From the NCBI GenBank assembly GCA_002320555.1, contig DCJV01000047.1:1-9450 (forward strand): a stretch of DNA of 9,450 nt, read 5' to 3'. The translations under genes were made by a program, and so were the position numbers. The notes beneath the pieces were generated by a model that ran no database searches, was not told where the DNA came from, and saw only the letters and a program-made list of their open reading frames with translations. Positions 1 to 6,904 of the stretch are shown here, piece after piece (the first letter of the stretch is position 1; each line of letters opens with the position of its first letter). This DNA comes from Ruminococcaceae bacterium UBA1691. Its GTDB lineage: Bacteria > Bacillota > Clostridia > Oscillospirales > Acutalibacteraceae.

Positions 1-80
1 CCGCCCATGCGCTCGTTCAACGGTTCAATTTCTGCCTTGACGATTTCCTGGATCGCCTGCAATAGCATTTTCTCGTCCAT
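1..80 (-). CDS. N-terminal part of a small hypothetical protein (runs off the left edge)
   Basis: An ATG at 80-78 on the minus strand opens a frame that stays open to the window edge (26 codons). The visible N-terminus begins MDEKMLLQAIQEI and continues as charged, amphipathic helix (KAEIEPLNERMG), the pattern of short coiled-coil hypothetical proteins common in Clostridia. A strong ribosome site, GAGGTGAGG (83-91), lies just before the ATG and a promoter lies immediately upstream, so the start is well supported. No function can be assigned from this fragment. It is transcribed in the same direction as nanA, 109 bp downstream of it, but has its own promoter, so a role in sialic-acid use is not implied. 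Confidence 0.6.
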   Translation of the reverse strand, partial: MDEKMLLQAIQEIVKAEIEPLNERMG

Positions 81-97
81 GCCCTCACCTCATATCC

Positions 98-126
98 ATT
101 ATATCTGGGGCAGCGCACCATTACAA
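98..126 (-). promoter_or_regulatory. Promoter of the partial gene at the left edge
   Basis: On the minus strand TTGTAA (126-121) is followed after exactly 17 bases by a perfect TATAAT (103-98). Transcription would start near 91-93, which leaves a very short leader holding the GAGGTGAGG ribosome site. The -35 matches the consensus at 4 of 6 positions. Confidence 0.5.
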
Positions 127-189
127 GAGATTTCATAGAAAAATTTGTAATATAGATTTTATATTCTCTATTATGTAATTATTATCCAA

Positions 190-1119
190 TTAATACGTTC
201 CAGAATATTTTGTAATCGCCGCGTCAATGAGTGCCATGCTCTTTTCCACAATCGGCAGATCGCTTTCTGACAAAGGCGTCAACGGCGCACGTACGCTACC
301 TACATTCACGCCCTTGCGTTTCAAGATTTCCTTCATGACCGCGTAGAGGTTTGCACGGCAGGCGCACATCGTATAGATGATTTCGTCGACCGCATACTGA
401 ATCTCCCGCGCCTTTTCCAGCTCTCCCGCGCGCACAAGCGCGTCAGCTTTCAAAAACAGCTCCGGCATCACAGCGTAGGTTCCGCCGATTCCACCGTCCG
501 CGCCCATGGCGCGTCCGCCGACGAACTGCTCGTCCGGACCGTTAAAGACGATAAAGTCCCTGCCGCCCTCAGCCTTGAACATCTGAATATCCTGCACCGG
601 CATAGAGGAATTTTTCACCGCCACGACACGGCTGTTTTTGCGCATTTCGCGGAACAGCGGCATCGTCAATGCCACGCCCGCAAGCTGTGGGATATTATAG
701 ATGACAAAATCCGTATGTGGCGCCGCGTTGGAGATCGTATTCCAATATTCCGCAATTGCATATTCTGGAAGATGAAAATAGATCGGCGGAATACAGGCGA
801 TCGCGTCTACGCCCTGTGCCTCGGCGTGGCGGGCAAGCTCCACGCTGTCGCGCGTATTGTTGCAGGCGACATGCGCGATCACCGTTACCTTGCCCTTGGC
901 TTCTGCCATCACGTTTTCCAGCGTAATTTTCCGCTCCTGCACGCTCTGATAGATACATTCGCCGGATGAGCCGCAGACATAGAGCCCCTTTACCCCCTTG
1001 TCAATCAGATACCGGGCAAGCGCACGCGTACGTGCGGGACTGATCTCTCCTGCATCGTCGTAGCAGGCGTAAAATGCGGGGATGACACCCCTGTATTTGT
1101 CGAGACGATCCATTTTCAT
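190..1119 (-). CDS. nanA: N-acetylneuraminate lyase (sialic acid aldolase)
   Basis: Predicted class I aldolase of the DHDPS/NAL family that splits N-acetylneuraminate into pyruvate and N-acetylmannosamine in the cytosol. The 309-residue protein is a single TIM barrel of normal length. Seen: GSSGE at residues 50-54 (pyruvate carboxylate loop), the catalytic Tyr in YNIP (Tyr141), the Schiff-base Lys in VKNSS (Lys169), and NGPDEQ near 193-198, followed by GADGGIGGTY. The G-x-D-E set matches residues that bind the sialic-acid glycerol chain in NAL and differs from dihydrodipicolinate synthase. The start is set at 1119 because AAAGGAAG lies 4 bases upstream; the frame stays open to 1191, but that extension has no ribosome site and is not conserved-looking. 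It diverges from nanE-nanK, which carry the next two steps, and this context makes NAL much more likely than other aldolases. A KNSS rather than KFTS motif after the Schiff-base Lys is a mild variation. Confidence 0.9.
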   Translation of the reverse strand: MKMDRLDKYRGVIPAFYACYDDAGEISPARTRALARYLIDKGVKGLYVCGSSGECIYQSVQERKITLENVMAEAKGKVTVIAHVACNNTRDSVELARHAEAQGVDAIACIPPIYFHLPEYAIAEYWNTISNAAPHTDFVIYNIPQLAGVALTMPLFREMRKNSRVVAVKNSSMPVQDIQMFKAEGGRDFIVFNGPDEQFVGGRAMGADGGIGGTYAVMPELFLKADALVRAGELEKAREIQYAVDEIIYTMCACRANLYAVMKEILKRKGVNVGSVRAPLTPLSESDLPIVEKSMALIDAAITKYSGTY

Positions 1120-1181
1120 CGTACTTCCTTTCGTTTCCGGCCGAAAACAACCGCCGGTTAAATCAATATTTCCCCAAAGAA

Positions 1182-1200
1182 AGGTCTTCACAGGAGACCT
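1182..1200. promoter_or_regulatory. 19-bp inverted repeat, candidate operator of the nan locus
   Basis: AGGTCT (1182-1187) and AGACCT (1195-1200) form a perfect inverted repeat with a 7-base centre. It covers the nanE -35 and lies at the predicted start point of nanA transcripts, where one bound dimer could control both directions. No regulator gene (RpiR- or GntR-type NanR) is in the window, so the binding protein is unknown. In nanA mRNA the same bases could form a 5' hairpin. Confidence 0.35.
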
Positions 1201-1215
1201 ATTCTATTATATAAT
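1187..1215 (+). promoter_or_regulatory. nanE-nanK promoter
   Basis: TTCACA (1187-1192, 5 of 6 to consensus) is followed after 17 bases by a perfect TATAAT (1210-1215). Transcription would start near 1222, about 50 bases before the nanE ATG. Its -10 shares bases 1210-1211 with the nanA -10 on the other strand, so the two polymerases should exclude one another. Confidence 0.6.
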
Positions 1216-1234
1216 TGAAGCGTTATAAATACAA
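1206..1234 (-). promoter_or_regulatory. nanA promoter (overlaps the nanE promoter)
   Basis: Reading the minus strand, TTGTAT (1234-1229) is followed after 17 bases by a perfect TATAAT (1211-1206). Start of transcription would be near 1199, giving a leader of about 80 bases that begins with the inverted repeat at 1182-1200. The -35 is weak (3 of 6), as expected for a promoter that needs or competes with a regulator. Confidence 0.5.
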
Positions 1235-1271
1235 GCCGTAAGCTGTAAGAAATTAGAAAGAAGATGTTTTT

Positions 1272-1955
1272 ATGAAAGATTTATCCGTATTCGACCGTGT
1301 GCGCGGTGGGCTCATCGTCTCCTGCCAGGCGCTGGAAAACGAACCGCTGCACAGCTCCTTCATCATGTCCCGCATGGCGGTGGCTGCCGAAATGAGCGGC
1401 GCCGTCGGCATCCGCGCTAATACGGTGCCGGACATCACAGAAATCCGCAAAATCGTCCATCTGCCGATGATCGGCATCATCAAGCAGGTCTATAGCGACA
1501 GCGACGTCTATATTACGCCCACGATGGCTGAGGTGGACGCGCTCGTTGGAACAGGCGTCGAAATTATCGCCATGGACGCGACCGATCGCCTGCGCACGGG
1601 GGCTAAGAGCCTCGATGAGATTTTCTCTGCCGTGCGCCTCAAATATCCGGATCAGCTCTTCATGGCGGACTGTTCCTGCTATGAGGAGGCGTTGCACGCC
1701 GCGGAAATCGGCTTCGACTGTGTCGGCACCACGATGGCGGGCTATACGCCCTATACGAAGGGGACCCCTCTGCCGGATCTCACTTTCATTGAAAAAATTT
1801 CCAAAGCGGTCAAGGTACCTGTCATCGCGGAGGGCGGCATCCACTATCCACAGCAGCTGCGCCAAGCCCTCGACGCAGGCGCGTTCTGCGCCGTTGTGGG
1901 CGGTGCGATCACCCGGCCGCAGGAGATCACCAAACGCTTTGTGGAGGTTTTATGA
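1272..1955 (+). CDS. nanE: N-acetylmannosamine-6-phosphate 2-epimerase
   Basis: Predicted cytosolic enzyme that converts ManNAc-6-P into GlcNAc-6-P, the entry to amino-sugar catabolism. The 227-residue protein is a complete TIM barrel of the usual NanE length. Recognised family landmarks: GLIVSCQALENEPL at residues 13-26, GAVGIRANTV near 43-52, IGIIKQVY at 67-74, SDVYITPT at 77-84, DCSCYEEA near 133-140 and AEGGIHYP at 186-193. Lys71 and Glu187 sit where the catalytic Lys and Glu of clostridial NanE are known to act. The ATG at 1272 follows a purine-rich but weak ribosome site (AGAAAGAAG). The stop overlaps the nanK start by 4 bases (ATGA), showing translational coupling. It is the first gene of the plus-strand unit opposite nanA. 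Confidence 0.93.
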   Translation: MKDLSVFDRVRGGLIVSCQALENEPLHSSFIMSRMAVAAEMSGAVGIRANTVPDITEIRKIVHLPMIGIIKQVYSDSDVYITPTMAEVDALVGTGVEIIAMDATDRLRTGAKSLDEIFSAVRLKYPDQLFMADCSCYEEALHAAEIGFDCVGTTMAGYTPYTKGTPLPDLTFIEKISKAVKVPVIAEGGIHYPQQLRQALDAGAFCAVVGGAITRPQEITKRFVEVL

Positions 1956-2854
1956 GCGGGAATCATACCGCCGTCGTGGACATCGGCGGCACCAATATCA
2001 AATACGGCTTTCTCCCCGCCGGTGTGCAGACACTGCAAAACGTGAATGAAGCGCCCACCAATGCGCATCTGGGCGGCGCTGCCCTGATGGAAACGGTTCA
2101 GGCCCTTCTTCATACGCTTCCTGCCTTTGACCGCATCGGCGTGAGCACCTGCGGGCAGGTGGACCGCAAAACGGGCGGTATCCGTTATGCGACGGACAAT
2201 GTGCCGTGTTACACGGGCACCCCGGTACGCACCCTCCTGGAGGATGCCTTCGGTGTTCCCGTGGCAGTAGAGAATGATGTTAACGCCGCAGCCTTGGGGG
2301 AAGCGCACTTTGGTGCGGGACGCGGCTGCCAGAGCTTTTTATGCCTGACCTACGGCACCGGGATCGGCGGGGCGGCGATCCTGAGTGGCGCGCTTTACAC
2401 GGGATTTCACGGCACCGCAGGGGAATTCGGCCACATCGTCACACATGCCGGCGGCAATCGCTGCACCTGCGGCGGCGAAGGCTGCTATGAAACCTATGCC
2501 TCCACACGCGCGCTCACAAAATCGGCAGAAACACTGCTGGGCCATCCAGTCAATGGGCGGGAGCTCTTTGAACTGCTGGGCCGCGGAAACCGGGATGTGG
2601 CCAAGCTCATCGACCGTTGGATCGATGAAATCGCCATTGGCCTTGCAGGGCTTGTCTACAGTTTCGATCCGGAGCGTATCCTGCTCGGCGGCGGCATCAT
2701 GAAGGAGCCGTATCTGCTGCCACGCCTGAAGGCAGCGTTAGATGTGCGGTTGATGCCGAGCTACCGCGATGTGATACTCATGCCCGCGCAGCTCGGAAAT
2801 ACGGCGGGCCTGATGGGGGCATACTGGTCGGCATGCCATCTAAAAAGGGAATAA
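1952..2854 (+). CDS. nanK: ROK-family kinase, probable N-acetylmannosamine kinase
   Basis: Predicted ATP-dependent kinase that phosphorylates ManNAc to ManNAc-6-P, feeding NanE. The 300-residue protein has the full ROK fold: phosphate-binding DIGGTN at residues 10-15, the catalytic Asp in ENDVNAAALGE (Asp109), CLTYGTGIGG at 131-140, GEFGH at 157-161, and the ROK zinc site formed by His161, Cys171, Cys173 and Cys178 (C-x-C-G-x-x-G-C-x-E). Substrate is assigned by context: the gene overlaps nanE by 4 bases and faces nanA. From sequence alone a glucokinase or other ROK sugar kinase cannot be excluded. No HTH is present at the N-terminus, so it is an enzyme and not a ROK repressor. An imperfect terminator-like hairpin follows 6 bases after the stop. 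Confidence 0.85.
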   Translation: MSGNHTAVVDIGGTNIKYGFLPAGVQTLQNVNEAPTNAHLGGAALMETVQALLHTLPAFDRIGVSTCGQVDRKTGGIRYATDNVPCYTGTPVRTLLEDAFGVPVAVENDVNAAALGEAHFGAGRGCQSFLCLTYGTGIGGAAILSGALYTGFHGTAGEFGHIVTHAGGNRCTCGGEGCYETYASTRALTKSAETLLGHPVNGRELFELLGRGNRDVAKLIDRWIDEIAIGLAGLVYSFDPERILLGGGIMKEPYLLPRLKAALDVRLMPSYRDVILMPAQLGNTAGLMGAYWSACHLKRE

Positions 2855-2859
2855 CCCGA

Positions 2860-2899
2860 AGGGCCAGAAACGCAGCTTTACAGCAACGGTTCTGGCCCT
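2860..2899. terminator. Stem-loop between convergent nanK and the DUF3298 gene
   Basis: AGGGCCAGAA (2860-2869) pairs with TTCTGGCCCT (2890-2899), 10 bp, with a 20-base loop. It lies in the 73-bp gap between two convergent genes and so could end transcription from both sides. Neither side has a real U tract, so it may be a weak or factor-assisted terminator or simply an mRNA 3' stabiliser. Confidence 0.5.
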
Positions 2900-2927
2900 C
2901 GCTATTGGCAGCGCCCTGTTATGTGAA

Positions 2928-3596
2928 TCAGCGCTCCAGGCAGACGGCGGAAATGGGCTCCGCTTCATAGGGAATTGCAAAAACAGGCATACCCGACGAA
3001 TACGGTGCAATTTCATACAGGCCGAAATAAATCATGATCGCACTCTGTGCCAGATAAAACCGTTCTGGATCAAAATTCTGCACAACCAGCTCCCTATAAT
3101 TCTCGAAATAGAGGGATGGGTCTTTTTCAATTTGTGCGGTGATTCGGCGAATCAGATAATTTCTGCAATTTATCCGCATGGGAAAAAGGCTGCACAGCTC
3201 AATCCGCTTTCCCGCCCGCAGGTTCCAGTTGTCCGCCTTGCGCACCGTCATGCCGTGTGCGCCGCCTGTAAACTCATATTCATCCGTATAGAGGCTGAGA
3301 ATGCAGGCGCGGTTATAGGTCACATTGACCGCCGTCTCCAGCTCATAGGGCAACGCCGCACCTCCTGCCTGCTGCTCTTTCTTTGCCGCCGGGTAGAGCT
3401 GCGTCACCGCATATTGCCTGCGCTGAAGCGCTTCCCTGTAATAATACGTATTGAGCTGCTTCGCTTGCTCTAGATAACGCTGGGACCAAAATTGCGGAAA
3501 CGTAATTTTCCAATTCAAGACGGCTGTCCCCTGCGCATACATGGTATTCTGCATCGTAAAATTTTTGGTGACCACTGCGGGCCGTATCTCATTCAT
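2928..3596 (-). CDS. DUF3298/DUF4163 domain protein
   Basis: The 222-residue protein resembles the DUF4163-plus-DUF3298 family, whose known members include the C-terminal part of the anti-sigma factor RsiV and the PdaC deacetylase accessory domain. Seen: an N-terminal half (about residues 1-90) with LNWKITFPQF and a helical run rich in Tyr and Gln (NTYYYREALQRRQYAVTQ), then the DUF3298 hallmark TGGAHG at 110-115 with NWNLRAGKRI after it, and a C-terminal YEIAPYSSGMP segment. Unlike RsiV, it has no membrane segment or signal peptide, so it looks cytosolic or is exported in another way. The start at 3596 has AAAGGGG about 10 bases upstream plus AGGTGG touching the ATG. Function unknown; it is a single gene, convergent with nanK. 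Confidence 0.75.
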   Translation of the reverse strand: MNEIRPAVVTKNFTMQNTMYAQGTAVLNWKITFPQFWSQRYLEQAKQLNTYYYREALQRRQYAVTQLYPAAKKEQQAGGAALPYELETAVNVTYNRACILSLYTDEYEFTGGAHGMTVRKADNWNLRAGKRIELCSLFPMRINCRNYLIRRITAQIEKDPSLYFENYRELVVQNFDPERFYLAQSAIMIYFGLYEIAPYSSGMPVFAIPYEAEPISAVCLER

Positions 3597-3643
3597 CCAC
3601 CTGCACCCCTTTCCATCTTACTGTCTCCTGTATCCTATGCAGA

Positions 3644-3833
3644 CACGGGCCAATGGGTGTCCCCATTCGTATCGTTGACCTGTACCATAACGGCAAGCAA
3701 GTACAAATTCAAGCACGCAAGGGGGAAAGCCGAGTGGCAGACCGGCTTCATCTTCTGTGCGCGCCGGAGGATGGAGGGAGAGCGCTACATTCTGAATGGG
3801 GCCGATGGGAGCATTGTAAGCTTCGCCTATTGA
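3644..3833 (+). pseudogene. Frameshifted remnant of a small plus-strand gene
   Basis: Two overlapping plus-strand frames look protein-like in different halves. From about 3653 one frame reads MGVPIRIVDLYHNGKQVQIQ; after the G5 run at 3721-3725 the plausible sequence continues in another frame as KAEWQTGFIF and ends ERYILNGADGSIVSFAY before the TGA at 3831-3833. Dropping one G from the run joins them into a single 59-codon frame. There is no ribosome site before the ATG at 3653, so the piece may be the tail of a gene whose front is lost. A strong terminator follows 16 bases after the stop, as expected behind a real gene. The family is not recognised. A sequencing error in the homopolymer is the main alternative; that would make it a short intact gene. 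Confidence 0.4.
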
Positions 3834-3849
3834 TTGAAAAAGGAGCTCA

Positions 3850-3891
3850 AAAAAACTTCCAAGACAGTGATCGACGTCTTGGAAGTTTTTT
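3850..3891. terminator. Strong bidirectional intrinsic terminator
   Basis: Bases 3850-3865 (AAAAAACTTCCAAGAC) pair perfectly with 3876-3891 around a 10-base loop, with six T on the plus side and seven T on the minus side. It ends the minus-strand ABC operon, whose last stop is at 3915-3913, and also the plus-strand gene remnant ending at 3833. Confidence 0.9.
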
Positions 3892-3912
3892 ATGGAAGCC
3901 GAATCTATCCGT

Positions 3913-4608
3913 TTAGAGAACGTGCAGGCTGGAAAGAATCTCCTTTTTTACGCGATTGATCGCATCCCGCTGTTCCTTTGAATAGCAATTGAATTCGTTA
4001 TCCTTGATCTCCTGATAGTAAACCGGCTCGCTTTCGTCCAGAATGGGCGGCTCGGTGATCTCGGGCAGAAAATAGGAAGCCTCCAGGCTCACCGGGCGGT
4101 ATACGTCCCGCTCCAGCCGCGCCTGATAGGCAGGGTGGAAATTCAGCTTTTGTGCAAACACAATGTATTCCCTGCCCGGCTGCATCGGATTGAAAGGCGA
4201 TACGTCAAAATACGCAATTTCGCCCGTTGCAGCCTCTGAGAAAAAAGAGATTTCATAGAAATCGATGAAATCGCCTGCTTTTACATCGCCCTTGAGCACT
4301 TTTTTGATCCGCAGCGGCACAAGAAGCGCTTGGAATTGATATTCTTCCGGCCCGGCCAGCTCGGCGCGGACGATGATATCCGCCTGGAAAAGCGCCTCTT
4401 TAAACGTTCCATTTCTCTCTTTCCCGCCTGTCAGGATGCCTTTGTTGTTGTATAAAATCTTTGTATCCGGGGATTGCGCCGCATCCGCCACATCGTGCCG
4501 GTAGCTTGCGCGGGTCAGCGCCCCCAAGAGGAGGGAGCCCGCCGTCATCACTGCCATCACAAGGCAGAGCAGCTTTGCGGGTGTAACCCGTTTGGCTTTT
4601 TTATTCAA
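3913..4608 (-). CDS. Membrane-anchored extracytoplasmic protein of unknown function in an ABC operon
   Basis: The 231-residue protein starts MNKKAKRVTPAKLL, a basic stretch followed by one hydrophobic segment at about residues 11-31, then a polar remainder; it should be anchored in the membrane with the rest outside. The outer part contains DIIVRAEL, RIKKVLKGDVKAGDFI and a PGREYIVFAQ strand, suggesting a beta-rich domain, but I do not recognise the family. The start codon is TTG at 4608-4606, forming a TTGA overlap with the stop of the ATPase gene; an AAGGGGGGG ribosome site lies about 10 bases upstream, inside that gene. The next ATG (codon 18) would cut through the membrane segment, so TTG is preferred. 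Being coupled as the last gene, it probably works with the transporter, for instance as a substrate-binding, chaperone or immunity component (inference). Confidence 0.7.
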   Translation of the reverse strand: MNKKAKRVTPAKLLCLVMAVMTAGSLLLGALTRASYRHDVADAAQSPDTKILYNNKGILTGGKERNGTFKEALFQADIIVRAELAGPEEYQFQALLVPLRIKKVLKGDVKAGDFIDFYEISFFSEAATGEIAYFDVSPFNPMQPGREYIVFAQKLNFHPAYQARLERDVYRPVSLEASYFLPEITEPPILDESEPVYYQEIKDNEFNCYSKEQRDAINRVKKEILSSLHVL

Positions 4609-5255
4609 TGCGATTGCCCCCCCTTCGGCTCCACGGCCCTGCCCGCTTCCATCGGAATGATTGCATCGCAGAAATCCGGGAAATCCTCCAGCGAATGGCT
4701 GGCGATCAACACCGTTGCGCCGCGCCGCTTTTCCTGCCGGATGATCTCCTTGAATAATGCGACGCCCTCCGCATCCAGTGCGTTCGTCGGCTCGTCAAGC
4801 ACCAATAGCTCGGGTTTTTCCATGATTGCCTGCGCGAATACCAGCCGCTGCTTCATGCCAAGCGAATATTTGGAAAACTTTTTGCCATCGTTAGAAAGGC
4901 CCACCCGTTCGATGGCGGCCACAATCTCCGCATTGGTCAGCTCCCTGCGGATGGCGGCGAGCGCGCTCAGGTTTTCAAACGCCGTCAGATAGGGCCACAG
5001 GCCGTTGTTTTCGATCATCACGCCGAGCTTGACCGGATAGTTCTTCTGGGAAGAGAGCGGTTTCCCATCGATCCGGATTTCCCCGGAGGAGGGCTGCGCA
5101 AGGCCGGTCAGGATTTTAAACAGCATCGTTTTGCCCGACCCATTGCGCCCGACGAACCCATAAATTTGATTTTTCTCCAGATTTAAGTCGATGTGATCCA
5201 GGATGGTCGTTTTTTTAATCACCTTGGAGCAATCGTTGATTTCAATGTATGCCAT
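4605..5255 (-). CDS. ABC transporter ATP-binding protein (BcrA/CcmA type)
   Basis: Cytosolic ATPase that would power the two permeases encoded just upstream. The 216-residue protein has all motifs in order: Walker A GRNGSGKT at 36-43, a Q-loop region VMIENNGLW near 79-87 in which Glu82 stands where most ABC proteins have Gln (usual in BcrA/LanF-like ATPases), the signature YSLGMKQRL at 130-138, Walker B LLVLDEPTNAL at 150-160, and the H-loop His187 in IASHS. The start is placed at 5255, with GGAGG 6 bases upstream; the longer open frame to 5279 overlaps the preceding gene and lacks a ribosome site. It begins 1 base after the stop of the upstream permease and its stop overlaps the start of the anchored protein. 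Confidence 0.93.
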   Translation of the reverse strand: MAYIEINDCSKVIKKTTILDHIDLNLEKNQIYGFVGRNGSGKTMLFKILTGLAQPSSGEIRIDGKPLSSQKNYPVKLGVMIENNGLWPYLTAFENLSALAAIRRELTNAEIVAAIERVGLSNDGKKFSKYSLGMKQRLVFAQAIMEKPELLVLDEPTNALDAEGVALFKEIIRQEKRRGATVLIASHSLEDFPDFCDAIIPMEAGRAVEPKGGQSH

Positions 5256-5256
5256 T

Positions 5257-6057
5257 TTAATCCTCCAATAATAACCCAAATTCCAGCCGCCGCACCCGCC
5301 AACACCCGAGCACGAGTAGCATCGCGTCCAAACCGCCGAAATAGGCGAGCGAATGCCAGACCTTCAGCCCCGGCAGCAGCGCTTTTGCCGCTTCCTCCGG
5401 TGCAGACCGTGCAAAAGGCAGGAACTCCGCGTGGCAATTTAGATAAAAGTGGACGGCGGGGTTCCATTGCCAGCCCGTTTTGCTTTTCATCGCGATCCGC
5501 ATCTGCAGGATCATAAAAAAGAGAATCACCAGCAGCACCGGCACGAGCCACCGCGGCGCAACGGAAAAAGAGAGCAGGTTCAGCGCCAGCGAAAAGGTGA
5601 ATACAAACAGCCAGGAGAGTAAAAAAAGAGATAAATTGGGCGCCAGCGTCCCTACCAGCTCCCGCGTCGTGCCCTTGCCCGCAAGCTGGATGACCACAAT
5701 GACCACGAGCTGCATCAGCAGGATCGCATAGGCGCTGGCCGCGGCTAGCAGCGTGCACTTTTTTGCATACCAGCGCAGCGGCTTGCGGTGGCGCGTCAGG
5801 CAATAGGTCGCTTCGATCCCAATATCCTGCAAAAAGAGATCGGATAACAGCGCAATGATCATAATATGGGGCAAAAACATCAGGATAAGGGAAATCAAAT
5901 TTTCCACGCTGACCGTGAAATAGAAGGCATCAACCTGCCGCTCAAACAGGTTTTCATATGGGATATCCAGATTGACCGCCGTAAAAAACACCGCGCAGGC
6001 AATGCACACCAGATGGAGCAACAAAAAGCGCTGGCGGTAGATCCTCAGCTTTTTCAT
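5257..6057 (-). CDS. ABC-2 type permease (second of two)
   Basis: A 266-residue integral membrane protein with six predicted helices at about residues 11-29, 53-74, 103-126, 143-164, 170-188 and 236-252, and a basic start (MKKLRIYRQR). This is the size and layout of permeases paired with BcrA-type ATPases. There is a basic patch RHRKPLRWYAKK at 89-100 between helices 2 and 3, a likely contact with the ATPase. The ATG at 6057 is chosen because GAGGGG lies 8 bases upstream; an in-frame TTG at 6072 would sit inside the preceding gene. It starts 1 base after the stop of the first permease, and its last codons hold the ribosome site of the ATPase gene. Substrate unknown. Confidence 0.8.
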   Translation of the reverse strand: MKKLRIYRQRFLLLHLVCIACAVFFTAVNLDIPYENLFERQVDAFYFTVSVENLISLILMFLPHIMIIALLSDLFLQDIGIEATYCLTRHRKPLRWYAKKCTLLAAASAYAILLMQLVVIVVIQLAGKGTTRELVGTLAPNLSLFLLSWLFVFTFSLALNLLSFSVAPRWLVPVLLVILFFMILQMRIAMKSKTGWQWNPAVHFYLNCHAEFLPFARSAPEEAAKALLPGLKVWHSLAYFGGLDAMLLVLGCWRVRRLEFGLLLED

Positions 6058-6058
6058 C

Positions 6059-6892
6059 TTATTTCCCCTCAATCTCCCCGAGCTTTTTCAGGCAGAGCGG
6101 CGTGAGCAAAACCGCCGCCAGGAGCAGCGCGCCGAAAAACACCGCCAGCATGAAGGGCCTCTTGTGGGGCGCATTGTTGAATGCGATCAGATAGTCAAAT
6201 GGCGAGATGTTAACCGGCAGATAGGAGGAAAAAAGGATTAGAAAATTATTGATCAGGAACGGCAGGCAGAGCAGCACGATCCTGTTTTTGACGAGCAGAA
6301 AGGAGCATTGATACGTCACCACGGCGCAGAGGGCACAGAAAGCCGTCAGCAACAGCAGGAACACCAGGTCATAGAGATAGGGGTGGTCTACGAACAGGCC
6401 AGGGAACAGGATTTCCTTCATGTGATAGGTATAGTATGCACACTCACTTCCAGGTGAAGGGGTGAACGCATAATTTGTGCTTGTCAAAGGAAACGCAACC
6501 AGACCCAGCAAAAAATTGAGAAGAAAGGGGAAAAAGATGACCACCCCCGCCGAAAGCGCCACGCAGGAGAGTTTGCTGAAATAATATTGCTTCGCGGAAG
6601 CGCGGGACAGAATCGCCGGCAATATGTAATGCCGCCTGTCCGTGAGGTAGGAATCCGCAAAAGGCAGCACAAAAAGCAGCGGGAGCAAAAACGGCAATAA
6701 GACCGCAATATCATTGGAACCGTAGCGACCGAGGAAGAGCTTGTCAGCAGAGACGTAAAGCGTCGCATCAGCTCCAAATTGCTGCACACAGTTGAAAACA
6801 AAGCTCCCGACCGCAAGAACCATCATGCAGAAAAACGAGAGCAGAAATTCCTTCCGCGCCCGCAAAAGTTTGATTTGTGATTGAAAAAGCAT
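6059..6892 (-). CDS. ABC-2 type permease (first of two)
   Basis: A 277-residue integral membrane protein with six predicted helices near residues 16-36, 61-82, 109-134, 173-199, 204-224 and 245-268, and an extracellular-looking loop at about 136-170 rich in Tyr, Ser and Pro. Between helices 2 and 3 comes TDRRHYILPAILSRASAKQYYFSK, split here only for description, a basic cytoplasmic loop like the one in its neighbour. The start at 6892 has GGAAGGGG 4 bases upstream; the frame is open to 6925, but that part lies in the upstream terminator hairpin. The two permeases show no obvious close identity, so they probably form a heterodimer served by the shared ATPase. Confidence 0.8.
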   Translation of the reverse strand: MLFQSQIKLLRARKEFLLSFFCMMVLAVGSFVFNCVQQFGADATLYVSADKLFLGRYGSNDIAVLLPFLLPLLFVLPFADSYLTDRRHYILPAILSRASAKQYYFSKLSCVALSAGVVIFFPFLLNFLLGLVAFPLTSTNYAFTPSPGSECAYYTYHMKEILFPGLFVDHPYLYDLVFLLLLTAFCALCAVVTYQCSFLLVKNRIVLLCLPFLINNFLILFSSYLPVNISPFDYLIAFNNAPHKRPFMLAVFFGALLLAAVLLTPLCLKKLGEIEGK

Positions 6893-6904
6893 AGTACCCC
6901 TTCC

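Noticed and set aside
149..165. AATATA-N5-TATATT palindrome downstream of nanA
   Set aside because: All A/T in a very AT-rich stretch, expected by chance; it is neither a terminator nor a clear operator.
1212..1226. cre-like catabolite repression site near the nanE start point
   Set aside because: Around the central CG only about 8 of 11 fixed positions fit, and the outer TG and CA are broken; too weak to call.
1281..2308. Long minus-strand frames opposite nanE and nanK
   Set aside because: They are shadows of well-supported genes in GC-rich codon third positions; no ribosome sites and low-complexity His/Arg-rich translations.
3492..3640. Upstream part of the plus-strand frame leading into the gene remnant
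   Set aside because: It is antisense to the start of the DUF3298 gene and its translation is not protein-like; only the part after about 3644 was kept.
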